Below are positions 17,082-25,617 of a stretch of 64,000 bases of DNA, piece after piece. Below the pieces are notes generated by a model that searched no databases, was not told the origin of the DNA, and saw only the letters and a program-made list of their open reading frames with translations. The stretch lies in assembly GCA_030604135.1 (NCBI GenBank), contig JAUVWL010000006.1:62001-126000 (forward strand), given 5' to 3'. The first letter of the stretch is position 1, and each line of letters begins with the position of its first letter. This stretch comes from Burkholderiales bacterium (GTDB taxonomy: Bacteria > Pseudomonadota > Gammaproteobacteria > Burkholderiales > Burkholderiaceae_C). The position numbers and the translations under genes are program-made.

Positions 17082-17744
17082 ATGGCCTGTACCTGCCACA
17101 CCACCTGCCCCACCGACAACCAGGACACCGCGCAGCCGCTCGACCCCCGCTGGAAGCGCGCCCTGTGGATTGCCCTCTGGGTCAACGCCCTCATGTTTGT
17201 CGTCGAACTTGTCGCCGGCTGGCAGGCGGGGTCGGTCTCCTTGCTGGCCGACGCGGTCGACTTTGCAGGCGACGCGGCCAACTACGGGCTGTCGCTGGCG
17301 GTGCTGTCCATGGCGGTGGTCTGGCGCAGCCGCGCGGCACTGGTCAAAGGAGCCACCATGCTGGCCTATGGGCTTTTCGTGCTGGCCAAAGCGGCCTGGG
17401 TCTGGCAGGGCGGGGGCGTGCCCCACGCCGCCACCATGGGTATCGTCGGCCTGCTGGCCCTGCTGGCCAACACCGGTGTGGCCCTGCTGCTCTACCGCTG
17501 GCGCCAGGGCGACGCCAACATGCGCAGCGTCTGGCTGTGTTCGCGAAACGACGCGCTGTCCAACCTGGCCGTCATCGCCGCTGCGGCGGGCGTGTTCGGC
17601 ACCGGATCGGCCTGGCCCGACCTGGCGGTGGCTGCCATCATGGCCCTGCTGGCGATCAGCGCCGGGTGGTCGGTGGTGCGGCAGGCCCGGGGTGAACTTC
17701 GCTCGGCGCAGCCTGGGTCCGCCGTGACACCATGTGGGTTTTGA
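17082..17744 (+). CDS. CDF-type cation efflux transporter lacking the cytoplasmic domain
   Basis: Six-helix cation diffusion facilitator of 220 residues. The N terminus has a Cys-rich motif (MACTCHTTC) likely to bind metal. The transmembrane metal site has Asp60-x3-Asp64 in TM2, but in TM5 the usual His is replaced by Cys153, with Asp157 kept (CSRND). Asp180 (WPD) is in TM6. The protein ends soon after TM6, so the C-terminal metal-sensing domain of typical CDF proteins is missing. It is divergent from the MerR regulator and heads the metal island. The transported ion is unknown; Cd, Pb, Zn or Co are all possible. Confidence 0.78.
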   Translation: MACTCHTTCPTDNQDTAQPLDPRWKRALWIALWVNALMFVVELVAGWQAGSVSLLADAVDFAGDAANYGLSLAVLSMAVVWRSRAALVKGATMLAYGLFVLAKAAWVWQGGGVPHAATMGIVGLLALLANTGVALLLYRWRQGDANMRSVWLCSRNDALSNLAVIAAAAGVFGTGSAWPDLAVAAIMALLAISAGWSVVRQARGELRSAQPGSAVTPCGF

Positions 17745-17762
17745 TCCAGCCTGGAGGAACTA

Positions 17763-18158
17763 TTGGGATCCAGCCTCTATCATTGCAGGGTGCGCGTCTT
17801 TCTGCTTGCCCTCATGATAGTCCTGCTCCCCTTGCGCGGGTGGGTGGGCGACGCCATGGCCCTGTCCATGTCCCTGGGACACGCCGGCCCGCACTCGCCC
17901 GAGCTGTCCCGGACAGCCTCCTGGCACTGCCACGACACCGTGGCCGTGGCACACGAGCCCCATGAGCACGCCACGCACGTCTCGACCGACGCGGGCACGC
18001 ACAGTCACCTGCTGTGCGACCTGTGCAATGGCCCGGTGCTGGATGCGCCCAGGCCATGGAGCCTGGCGTCCGACGAACCGCCCCGGCTCAGTCCGCCTTT
18101 CAGCGAGCGCTTCGCGAGTCACTTCGCTCGCCGGGACGTCCGTCCACCCATTTCCTGA
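17763..18158 (+). CDS. CzcI-like His-rich exported protein
   Basis: Protein of 131 residues with a signal peptide followed by a His/Cys-rich region (HCHDTVAVAHEPHEHATH, then HSHLLCDLCNGP) and a Pro-rich tail. Similar small periplasmic proteins, often named CzcI, accompany heavy-metal efflux systems and are thought to be sensors or regulators. The TTG at 17763 is supported by GGAGG 5 bases upstream; a GTG at 17790 would leave a shorter leader. It lies between the CDF and TolC-like genes on the same strand. Confidence 0.6.
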   Translation: MGSSLYHCRVRVFLLALMIVLLPLRGWVGDAMALSMSLGHAGPHSPELSRTASWHCHDTVAVAHEPHEHATHVSTDAGTHSHLLCDLCNGPVLDAPRPWSLASDEPPRLSPPFSERFASHFARRDVRPPIS

Positions 18159-18236
18159 GACCGACAGCACAGGTGCGTCCGCATCACGCCCAGCCGGCGT
18201 GCCGGATGCGTTGCCCATCGTCTCAGGAGACTTTTC

Positions 18237-19616
18237 ATGCCCACCCTCACGGGGCCACACCGACTCCGAATCCGTCCCTTGCCCGCCGCCTGGCTGGGCC
18301 TGGCCGCGGCCTTGATCACCACCCACCCCACCCAGGCAAGCGCCCAGGCTGATGCCTTGCGGGCCGCCGACGCGGCGCAGGCCGCTGCAGTCGCGCCACG
18401 CCCCGCCCTGCCGGATGCCACGGCCGCAGGCCCCCTGCCGGCCAACGAACGCAGCGCCGCCCTGGCCATCTGGCAGCAGGCCAATGCCCGGGTCGCCGAG
18501 TTCCCGCGCGGCCACATCGATATCCTGCGCTGGGAGGCCGCACAAGACGGGACCACATCACCCGCCACGGCGCCTCAAGGTACATCCGACACACTGACCC
18601 TGGGTGCTGTGCTCACCCAGGCCCTGCAATCGCGACCCGACCTGCTCGATCAGCCCAACCTCAGCGCCCAGGAACGCGCGCAGCGGCGCGCAGAGCTGGC
18701 CGATGTGGTGCGCGATGTGCAGGGAGCCTGGCTGGGTGCCGTGGCCGCCCGCGCCCGCCTGAACCGCGCCACCGACACGCTGGAGAATGCCCGCACCGGT
18801 GCCGAGCTGGGACGGCGCATGGTCGTTGCTGGCAACTGGAGCCGGATGCGCCACCTGCAGGAACTGCAGATCGAGACGGCGGCACGCCAGACTTGGCTGG
18901 CGGCTCAACTGGCCGAACAGGTGGCCCTGGAGCACCTGGCCCGCCGGATCGGCCTGTGGCAGGCCGACGCCATCGACGCCCTGCGCCGCCGCCTGCCGTC
19001 CGACCTGCCGGCACCGGCCGTCACACCACCCCAGCCCCCGGCCATCGGTATTGAAGGCGCAGTGCTCGCCAGTCAGCCAGGCCTGCAGGGCGATCGTCTG
19101 CGGGCGCTGCGCCTGCCGTCGGATACCGCCACCGCGGCCTGGGAAGCGGCCCATGCACGGGCCCTTGAACAGGCCCTGAAGGATGGCGTGCCCACCGCCC
19201 TGCCCGCCCTCAGCGACCCGCGCGCCCTGAACGACCACCGCAGCGCTCACGCGGTTCAGGCCCGCGCCCGCTTGCTCACCGATGCCACGCGCCTGCGCTC
19301 GCAGGCCCGGGAGGCCTGGCTGGCCCTGAACACCCACCACACCCTGGCCCTGCTGACCCAGGATGAGGCCCTGGCCCGCCAGCAGGCGCTGGAAGAGGAG
19401 GTGCTGCAACGCTACAACGGCATGTTTGTCAGCACCTGGGAGCTGCTGGCGGCGGCGCGCAACCGCCTCGCGGCGCTGGACCAGGTGACCGAGGCCCGGC
19501 TGGCCTACTGGCTCGCCGAAGCCGACTGGCGCGCCCTGCTCGCCGGAGGCCACTACGCAGGCGCTCAAAGCGCCTCCATGCCCGGCTCTGCGGCCGCTGC
19601 ACCCAAAGGACACTGA
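18237..19616 (+). CDS. TolC-like outer-membrane efflux protein
   Basis: Exported protein of 459 residues, Ala- and Leu-rich, with a signal peptide, two long helical regions with TolC/OEP character (about 120-230 and 290-440) and the recurring pattern RxxxxAxLxRAT near DTLENARTGAELGRRMV. It starts a tight run with the multicopper oxidase (one base apart). No RND or membrane-fusion partner is encoded nearby, so a pump must be supplied elsewhere or the protein has another role in this copper cassette. Confidence 0.72.
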   Translation: MPTLTGPHRLRIRPLPAAWLGLAAALITTHPTQASAQADALRAADAAQAAAVAPRPALPDATAAGPLPANERSAALAIWQQANARVAEFPRGHIDILRWEAAQDGTTSPATAPQGTSDTLTLGAVLTQALQSRPDLLDQPNLSAQERAQRRAELADVVRDVQGAWLGAVAARARLNRATDTLENARTGAELGRRMVVAGNWSRMRHLQELQIETAARQTWLAAQLAEQVALEHLARRIGLWQADAIDALRRRLPSDLPAPAVTPPQPPAIGIEGAVLASQPGLQGDRLRALRLPSDTATAAWEAAHARALEQALKDGVPTALPALSDPRALNDHRSAHAVQARARLLTDATRLRSQAREAWLALNTHHTLALLTQDEALARQQALEEEVLQRYNGMFVSTWELLAAARNRLAALDQVTEARLAYWLAEADWRALLAGGHYAGAQSASMPGSAAAAPKGH

Positions 19617-19617
19617 C

Positions 19618-21009
19618 ATGAAACGACGACTCTTCTTTGCCGGCGCCGCCCTGGGTGCCGCAGCCGCCGCCAGCGTCAGCCGGGTTGCCCTGGCCGCGCT
19701 GCCGGAGGCCATTTCGCAGGACTCCGCCGGCACCGCCGCCCCGTGGACGCCGCCCGGCGTCACCGGTGCCGGGCGCCCCTACAAGCCGGTGGTCACGCTC
19801 AACGGCTGGACCCTGCCCTGGCGCATGAACAACGGCGTCAAGGAGTTCCACCTGGTGGCCGAACCCGTGGTGCGCGAGATGGCGCCCGGCTTCCTGGTCA
19901 ACATGTGGGGCTACAACGGCCAGAGCCCCGGGCCCACCATCGAGGTGGTCGAGGGCGACCGGGTGCGCATCTACGTGACCAACCGCCTGCCCGAGCCCAC
20001 CAGCATCCACTGGCACGGCCAGCGCCTGCCCAACGGCATGGATGGGGTGACGGGCCTGAACCAGGCCCCGATCGGGGCCGGCAAGACCTTCGTCTACGAG
20101 TTCGAGGCCAAACGCCCCGGCACCTTCATGTACCACCCGCATGCCGACGAGATGACGCAGATGGCCATGGGCATGATGGGCTTCTGGGTCACCCATCCGC
20201 GCCAGAAGCACCCGCTGATCGAGAACGTGGACCGCGACTACTGCTTCCTGCTCAACGCCTTCGACGTCGAGCCCGGCAGCATGACACCGCAGGTCAACAC
20301 CATGCTGGACTTCAACATCTGGGCCTTCAACAGCCGGGTGTTTCCGGGTCTGGACCCGCTGGTCGCGCGCCTGGGAGACCGGGTGCGGGTGCGCGTGGGC
20401 AATCTGACCATGACCAACCACCCCGTGCACATCCACGGCATCGAGTTCGAGGTCACCGGCACCGATGGCGGGCCGGTGCCGAAAACCGCACGCTGGCCCG
20501 AGGTCACCACCGACATCGCGGTCGGCCAGATGCGCCAGATCGAGTTCATCGCCGACGAACCCGGCGACTGGGCCATGCACTGCCACAAGAGCCACCACAC
20601 GATGGGCGCCATGGGCCACGGCGTGCCCACTCTTATCGGTGCCGACCACCGCGGCCTGGTGGGTGCGCTGCAGCGCGCCAACCCCGAGTACATGGTCATG
20701 GGCGAGCGCGGCATGTACGACATGAAGGAAATGGAGATGGAGCTGCCTCCCAACACCTTCCCCATGATGAGCGGCACTGGCCCCTACGGCCCGATCGGCA
20801 TGGGCGGCATGTTCACCGTGCTCAAGGTGCGCGCCGACCAGAAGCCGGATGACTACAGCGACCCGGGCTGGTACCGGCAGCCGCCCGGCACCCGTTCCCG
20901 CGAGGTGGCGCAGGCGCCTGACATCCGCCGCCCGGCACAGACGCGGTCGACCGCGGCCCAGCAGGGGCCCGCCGCTCAGGCACGCAAACCCACCGGCCAC
21001 ACCCATTGA
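19618..21009 (+). CDS. Multicopper oxidase with Met-rich tail
   Basis: Multicopper oxidase of 463 residues with a Tat/Sec-type leader (MKRRLFF...ALA). All copper ligand motifs are present: HWHG (131-134), HPH (173-175), HPVHIH (268-273) and HCH-x3-H-x4-M (321-332). Type-1 copper ligands are His268, Cys322, His327 and Met332. A Met-rich stretch near residues 355-405 resembles those of CueO/CopA-type cuprous oxidases. It would oxidise Cu(I) in the periplasm. The gene lies in a cassette with TolC-like, cupredoxin, DUF411 and CusF-like genes, which supports copper tolerance. Confidence 0.88.
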   Translation: MKRRLFFAGAALGAAAAASVSRVALAALPEAISQDSAGTAAPWTPPGVTGAGRPYKPVVTLNGWTLPWRMNNGVKEFHLVAEPVVREMAPGFLVNMWGYNGQSPGPTIEVVEGDRVRIYVTNRLPEPTSIHWHGQRLPNGMDGVTGLNQAPIGAGKTFVYEFEAKRPGTFMYHPHADEMTQMAMGMMGFWVTHPRQKHPLIENVDRDYCFLLNAFDVEPGSMTPQVNTMLDFNIWAFNSRVFPGLDPLVARLGDRVRVRVGNLTMTNHPVHIHGIEFEVTGTDGGPVPKTARWPEVTTDIAVGQMRQIEFIADEPGDWAMHCHKSHHTMGAMGHGVPTLIGADHRGLVGALQRANPEYMVMGERGMYDMKEMEMELPPNTFPMMSGTGPYGPIGMGGMFTVLKVRADQKPDDYSDPGWYRQPPGTRSREVAQAPDIRRPAQTRSTAAQQGPAAQARKPTGHTH

Positions 21010-21026
21010 TCCCGATAGGAAAACCC

Positions 21027-21542
21027 ATGATCTCGACCAAGCACCGCCGCCAAATCCTCACCTTCGCCATGCTCGCGCCGCTGGCGCCCTGGGCACAAGC
21101 CCATGGCAGTCGCCCCCATGGCCAACAGAGTCACCACAGCCCGCTGATCAAGGAGCAAAAGCCTTGGGGTATCGCGGCCGAGCCGCGCGAGGCGCGACGA
21201 ACCATCGAAGTCCTGATGACCGACGACATGCGTTTTTCGCCCGCTCACATCGACGTTCTCGAGGGCGAGACCCTGCGTCTGCGCGCCGTCAACCGCGGCC
21301 AGATCATGCACGAAATCGTGATCGGCACCCGCCAGGAGCTGGAGGAACACGCCGAGATGATGCGCAAACACCCCAACATGGAACACGACGAGCCCTATAT
21401 GGCCCATGTGGAGCCCGGTCAGCGCGGAGACATCGTCTGGACTTTCAACCGATCCGGCGACTTCGAGTTCGCTTGCCTGATTCCTGGGCATTTCGAGGCC
21501 GGCATGCGCGGTACCATCCGTGTGCGTCCGAGCAACAGTTGA
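21027..21542 (+). CDS. Exported cupredoxin
   Basis: Blue-copper-type protein of 171 residues with a signal peptide ending near AQA (residue 25) and a C-terminal cupredoxin fold. Type-1 ligands are complete: His95 (IMHEIVIG), Cys150, His155 and Met160 (FACLIPGHFEAGM). A Met/His-rich loop (HAEMMRKHPNMEH) sits between them and may bind extra copper. ATG at 21027 has TAGGAA upstream. It is likely a periplasmic copper carrier or electron partner for the oxidase. Confidence 0.85.
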   Translation: MISTKHRRQILTFAMLAPLAPWAQAHGSRPHGQQSHHSPLIKEQKPWGIAAEPREARRTIEVLMTDDMRFSPAHIDVLEGETLRLRAVNRGQIMHEIVIGTRQELEEHAEMMRKHPNMEHDEPYMAHVEPGQRGDIVWTFNRSGDFEFACLIPGHFEAGMRGTIRVRPSNS

Positions 21543-21561
21543 CCCCATGCTGGAGAACACC

Positions 21562-22038
21562 ATGCACAGACGCACCCTGCTGACCTGCGCGCCGGCCCTG
21601 ATGGCGGCGGTCGCGCTGCCCGCCGGGGCTCAAAGCCCCTCGGCCGCCCCCCTGCCCGTGATGCAGGTCTGGAAAGACCCCAACTGTGGATGCTGCAACG
21701 ACTGGGTTGACTACCTGCGGCGTGAAGGCTTCCGCATCCAGACCTTCGACACCGGCAACACCGCCATGCGCCAGCGCCTGGGTTTGCCGGTGAAATACGC
21801 GTCCTGCCACACCGCCCTGATTGGAGGTTATGTGGTCGAGGGGCATGTCAATGCCCGCGAAATCCGGCGCATCCTGACCGAGAAACCCGAAGCCCTGGGC
21901 CTGGCCGTGCCGGGTATGCCGGTGGGCAGCCCAGGCATGGACGGCCCCGAGTACGGTGATCGCCGCGACCCCTACGACGTGCTGCTGGTGCAACGCGACG
22001 GCAGCAGCCGCGTCTACCAGTCCTATTTCCGTTCCTGA
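21562..22038 (+). CDS. DUF411 exported metal-binding protein
   Basis: Protein of 158 residues with a leader peptide (MHRRTLL...AGA) and the DUF411 signature: CGCC at residues 42-45 in DPNCGCCNDW, then a second Cys in KYASCHTALIGGYVVEGHV. Family members occur in copper and cobalt resistance loci and probably bind metal. The ATG at 21562 has GGAGA 6-7 bases upstream, which itself lies in an alternative upstream ATG (21547). It is tightly placed after the cupredoxin gene. Confidence 0.82.
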   Translation: MHRRTLLTCAPALMAAVALPAGAQSPSAAPLPVMQVWKDPNCGCCNDWVDYLRREGFRIQTFDTGNTAMRQRLGLPVKYASCHTALIGGYVVEGHVNAREIRRILTEKPEALGLAVPGMPVGSPGMDGPEYGDRRDPYDVLLVQRDGSSRVYQSYFRS

Positions 22039-22058
22039 ATCCCGGAAGGAGTCATCTC

Positions 22059-22418
22059 ATGTCCCGCCTGAACACCATCACCCTCGCCCTTGCTCTCGGC
22101 CTTGGCCTGGGCACCCCTGTCCATGCCCAGCACCAGGGCCACAGCCACGGCAGCACGCCCACCGTGGTGAATCAAGCGCCTGGCGCCACCGACCTGCCGT
22201 GGGCCGAGGCCGAGATTCGCCGGGTCGACCTGGCCGCCGGCAAGCTCAGCCTGCGCCACGGCGAGATCAAGAACCTCGAAATGCCACCGATGACCATGGT
22301 GTTCACCGTCCAGGACAAAAGCAGCATGGAAGGGCTCCAGGCCGGCGACCGGATCCGGTTCACCGCCGACCAGATCCAGGGAACCTACACCGTCATTCAT
22401 CTCGAGAAGTTGCCCTGA
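22059..22418 (+). CDS. CusF-like periplasmic copper-binding protein
   Basis: Protein of 119 residues with a signal peptide ending VHA (residue 23), a His-rich segment (HQGHSHG) and an OB-fold copper domain. Of the CusF copper ligands, His67, Met78 and Met80 (MPPMTMVF) are kept, but the position of the Trp that caps Cu(I) in E. coli CusF is Met75. It would shuttle Cu(I) or Ag(I) in the periplasm. It ends the copper cassette, with a GC hairpin (22426-22446) after it. Confidence 0.82.
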   Translation: MSRLNTITLALALGLGLGTPVHAQHQGHSHGSTPTVVNQAPGATDLPWAEAEIRRVDLAAGKLSLRHGEIKNLEMPPMTMVFTVQDKSSMEGLQAGDRIRFTADQIQGTYTVIHLEKLP

Positions 22419-22425
22419 AACTCCA

Positions 22426-22446
22426 GCGCCCGGGCTACGCGGGCGC
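22426..22446 (+). terminator. Hairpin after the copper cassette
   Basis: GCGCCCG (22426-22432) pairs with CGGGCGC (22440-22446). No clear T run follows, so termination is only probable from its position 8 bases after the last stop codon. Confidence 0.3.
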
Positions 22447-22588
22447 GGAAGCTGCTATTTCGGCGTTTGAGTTGTCGCAGTTATGGCCACAATGCCCCCA
22501 GACGGTCGTCATTCGATGACGAACGGTATCAAGGCCTCTGCCCGAACGCCGAAACTTCCCCATGGCTATTGGCCAATCGGAAAAACCC

Positions 22589-24163
22589 ATGCGACAGTAC
22601 TTGCCCGTCACCCAAACCGAGTTTGAATTTCCAGAGGGTGTGACACTGGTTTCAACCACCGACTTGCAGAGCCACATCACCTACTGCAACCCCGCCTTTG
22701 TGGCAGTCAGCGGATATTCGAGAGAAGAGCTGATCGGGCAGCCACACAACATCATCCGGCATCCCGACATGCCGCCAGAAGCGTTCCGCGACATGTGGGC
22801 CACGCTGCAGTCCGGCTCGCCCTGGTCTGCCATGGTCAAGAACCGCCGCAAGACCGGCGAGCACTACTGGGTCATGGCCAACGCCACACCGGTGCTCGAG
22901 AACGGTCAGCCGGTGGGGTACATGTCGGTGCGCACCAAGCCCACCCGAGAGCAAGTCGAGCAGGCTGAGAAACTGTATGCCCGCATGCGGGTCGAGGCCG
23001 AGTCGGGCAAGGTCACCCTGGCGCTCCGCCGAGGCCGCCTGGTCCGCACAGGCTGGCGCGGACTGCTCGAGCGCTGGACCGAACCCACCCTGGGGCGCAA
23101 GATGGGAGCCATCACACTGGCCCTGGCATTCGGTGTCCAGTTCATGGAGCGCTTGGCCGAGGGTATGGATGGCATCTGGCACACAGCCGCTTTTGGCGTT
23201 ACGGCAGTTCTTGCTCTGGCCGCCGCTACCTGGATGCGCCGCATGATGGTGGCCCCCTTGGGCGAGGCCATCACCTTTGCCAACCGCATGGCCGCTGGCG
23301 ACTTGGGCGTGCGTCTGACCTCCCAGCACCGGGGAGAGTTCGGTGAGCTGGCCCGCGCCCTCAACCAGCTGAACGTCAACCTTCAGGCAGTGGTGTCCGA
23401 CGTGCGGCACGAGGTGGAGGGCGTGCAGGTCGCCTCCAGCGAAATCGCCGCCGGCAACCACGATCTTTCGGCACGGACCGAATCCCAGGCCAGCAGTCTG
23501 GAAGAGACCGCCGCCTCCATGGAAGAACTCTCCAGCACAGTGGAGCACAGCGCCAACGCAGCACGTGAAGCCGCCAGCCTCTCCGAGCGTGCATCCCAAG
23601 TGGCCCGTGAAGGTAATGAGGCCATGCACAAGGTGGTGCATACCATGGACGAGATCAACAAGTCCTCCAGCCGCATCGGCGAGATCATCCAGGTGATTGA
23701 TGGCATCTCGTTTCAGACCAACATCCTGGCGCTGAACGCCGCCGTCGAGGCCGCCCGTGCCGGCGAGCAGGGGCGTGGGTTTGCCGTCGTGGCAGGCGAA
23801 GTGCGCAACCTGGCGCAGCGCACACTGACCGCAGCAAAAGAGATCAAGGTGCTCATTGACGACTCCGCCGCGAAGGTTTCACAGGGAAGCGAGCTGGTGC
23901 ATGGCACCGGCCGCACCATGGGGCAGGTGGTCACCGCTGTGGAGCAGGTCAACAGCCTGATTGGCGACATCACCGGCGCGGCACGTGAACAATCCGTGGG
24001 ACTGTCGCAGATCAACCAGGCCGTGGGTCAGCTCGACTCGGTGACCCAGCAAAACTCGGCCATGGTGGAACAGCTCGCCGCAGCCGCCAGCTCGCTGCAG
24101 ACCCAGGCTGTGGTGATGCAGGACGCCGTCCGCATCTTCAAGCTCGAAAGCGCCGCGCGCTGA
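22589..24163 (+). CDS. Aer-like chemoreceptor with PAS domain
   Basis: Methyl-accepting chemotaxis protein of 524 residues. A PAS domain (about 20-115, with [29 protein letters not shown]) is followed by a short hydrophobic region, a HAMP segment and the signalling domain with the hairpin tip [29 protein letters not shown]. The PAS motif matches Aer-type redox/energy sensors, which bind FAD; FAD binding is inferred. There is no periplasmic ligand domain. ATG 22589 (MRQYLPVT) matches the family start better than ATG 22562, though neither has a strong ribosome binding site. Confidence 0.85.
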   Translation: MRQYLPVTQTEFEFPEGVTLVSTTDLQSHITYCNPAFVAVSGYSREELIGQPHNIIRHPDMPPEAFRDMWATLQSGSPWSAMVKNRRKTGEHYWVMANATPVLENGQPVGYMSVRTKPTREQVEQAEKLYARMRVEAESGKVTLALRRGRLVRTGWRGLLERWTEPTLGRKMGAITLALAFGVQFMERLAEGMDGIWHTAAFGVTAVLALAAATWMRRMMVAPLGEAITFANRMAAGDLGVRLTSQHRGEFGELARALNQLNVNLQAVVSDVRHEVEGVQVASSEIAAGNHDLSARTESQASSLEETAASMEELSSTVEHSANAAREAASLSERASQVAREGNEAMHKVVHTMDEINKSSSRIGEIIQVIDGISFQTNILALNAAVEAARAGEQGRGFAVVAGEVRNLAQRTLTAAKEIKVLIDDSAAKVSQGSELVHGTGRTMGQVVTAVEQVNSLIGDITGAAREQSVGLSQINQAVGQLDSVTQQNSAMVEQLAAAASSLQTQAVVMQDAVRIFKLESAAR

Positions 24164-24269
24164 CCGTCGGGCAGCGCGGTCACCAACGCTTGCCAGCTGA
24201 CCCGGCTGACACACCGAAAAATGGCGCTCCGCCGGAGGTGTCGCACCAGCCACATGCTAATGTTGCGGC

Positions 24270-25610
24270 ATGCCCAAAAAAAGCATCCGCTACACCCTGC
24301 TGTCCCTGCGCGACCTGGCGGCCTCGATCGGCCCCTTCGCGCTCTTGACCATTGTCCTGCTCGGATTGACCTACTGGTGGCTGGACCCGACCCCGCCCAA
24401 GCGGGTGGTGCTGGCCACGGGACCCGAACAGAGCGCCTACGACGAATTCGGCAAACGCTACGCCGAGGCCCTGGCGAGGTACGGCATCGAGGTAAAGCTG
24501 CTGCGCTCTGAAGGTTCATCAGACAACCTGCAACTGCTGCGACAAGGCCGCGCCGATCTGGGCTTTGTGCAGGGCGGAACCGCAGACATCGGCTACGACG
24601 ACGAGGACTCGATCACCTCCCTGGGCAGTCTGTTCGTGGAACCGCTTTGGCTGTTCTACCGGGAAGATGCTGCCGAGCGTCTGGTGGGGCAGACCACCGT
24701 TGGGTCACTGACCGACCTGCGAGGCTGGCACATCAATGTCGGGACGCCCGGCAGTGGTGTGCCACGGCTGTTCAACACCCTGCTCGACGTCAACCGCATC
24801 GCCAGTTCGGAGCTGCAGCAAAGCCAGCTCGAACAGACGCCCGCCACCGTCGCCTTTCTCAACGGAGAATTGGACGCACTGGTGTTTGCCTCGGCGCCGG
24901 AGTCCCTGATGGTTCAGATGCTGTTGCAGACGCCTGGGGTGAGACTGATGGATTTTGCGCAGAGCGAGGCCTACTCGCGCCGCTTCGGCTACCTCAAGCC
25001 TGTGGTGCTGCCACAGGGCGTGGTCGACCTGGCGGCCAACAACCCTGAACGCGACATGCGCCTGGTGGCCTCGACCACCAGCCTGCTGGCCAACTCCCGC
25101 ACCCACCCGGCCATTCTTCAGCTGTTCGCCCAGACAGCCATTGGTCTGCACGGTGGCGGAGGCTGGTTCAGCCGGGCTCGTGAGTACCCCAGCCTGGAGT
25201 TGAGCGAGGTGCCCGTTTCCCCGGAGGCGGTCAGGGCCATCCGTGTCGGTCCACCGTTTCTCCAGCGCTACCTGCCGTTCTGGTTGGCCAATCTGATCGA
25301 GCGCATGTGGCTGGCCATGGGTCTGATCATTGCACTTGTGCTGCCCTTGTCGCGCATCGTGCCGCCGCTCTACACCTTCCGCATCCGCTCCCGCGTGTTC
25401 CGCTGGTATGCACAGCTGCGCGAAATTGAGCAACGGTTTGAAGCCCAGTCTCAAGAAGGTGCGACCGACAGCCAGTCTTTGCTGGATCAGCTCGACACGC
25501 TGGAAGCCAAGGTGGAAAAAATCGTCGTTCCACTGTCCCACACCGACGAGCTCTACGCCCTGCGCAACCACGTGCACCTCGTGCGCAAGAAAATCCTGCG
25601 CAAGAGCTGA
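24270..25610 (+). CDS. TAXI-family substrate-binding protein with membrane anchors
   Basis: Protein of 446 residues with a TAXI-type (TRAP-associated immunogenic) solute-binding domain between an N-terminal hydrophobic segment (about 18-38) and a second one (about 346-366), followed by a basic, coiled-coil-like cytoplasmic tail. Binding-domain signs include VVLATGPEQSAYDEFGKRYAEAL and RQGRADLGFVQGG. No TRAP permease gene is nearby. The C-terminal membrane helix and tail are unlike a free periplasmic binding protein and suggest an anchored sensor or adaptor. Confidence 0.72.
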   Translation: MPKKSIRYTLLSLRDLAASIGPFALLTIVLLGLTYWWLDPTPPKRVVLATGPEQSAYDEFGKRYAEALARYGIEVKLLRSEGSSDNLQLLRQGRADLGFVQGGTADIGYDDEDSITSLGSLFVEPLWLFYREDAAERLVGQTTVGSLTDLRGWHINVGTPGSGVPRLFNTLLDVNRIASSELQQSQLEQTPATVAFLNGELDALVFASAPESLMVQMLLQTPGVRLMDFAQSEAYSRRFGYLKPVVLPQGVVDLAANNPERDMRLVASTTSLLANSRTHPAILQLFAQTAIGLHGGGGWFSRAREYPSLELSEVPVSPEAVRAIRVGPPFLQRYLPFWLANLIERMWLAMGLIIALVLPLSRIVPPLYTFRIRSRVFRWYAQLREIEQRFEAQSQEGATDSQSLLDQLDTLEAKVEKIVVPLSHTDELYALRNHVHLVRKKILRKS

Positions 25611-25617
25611 TATCGCT

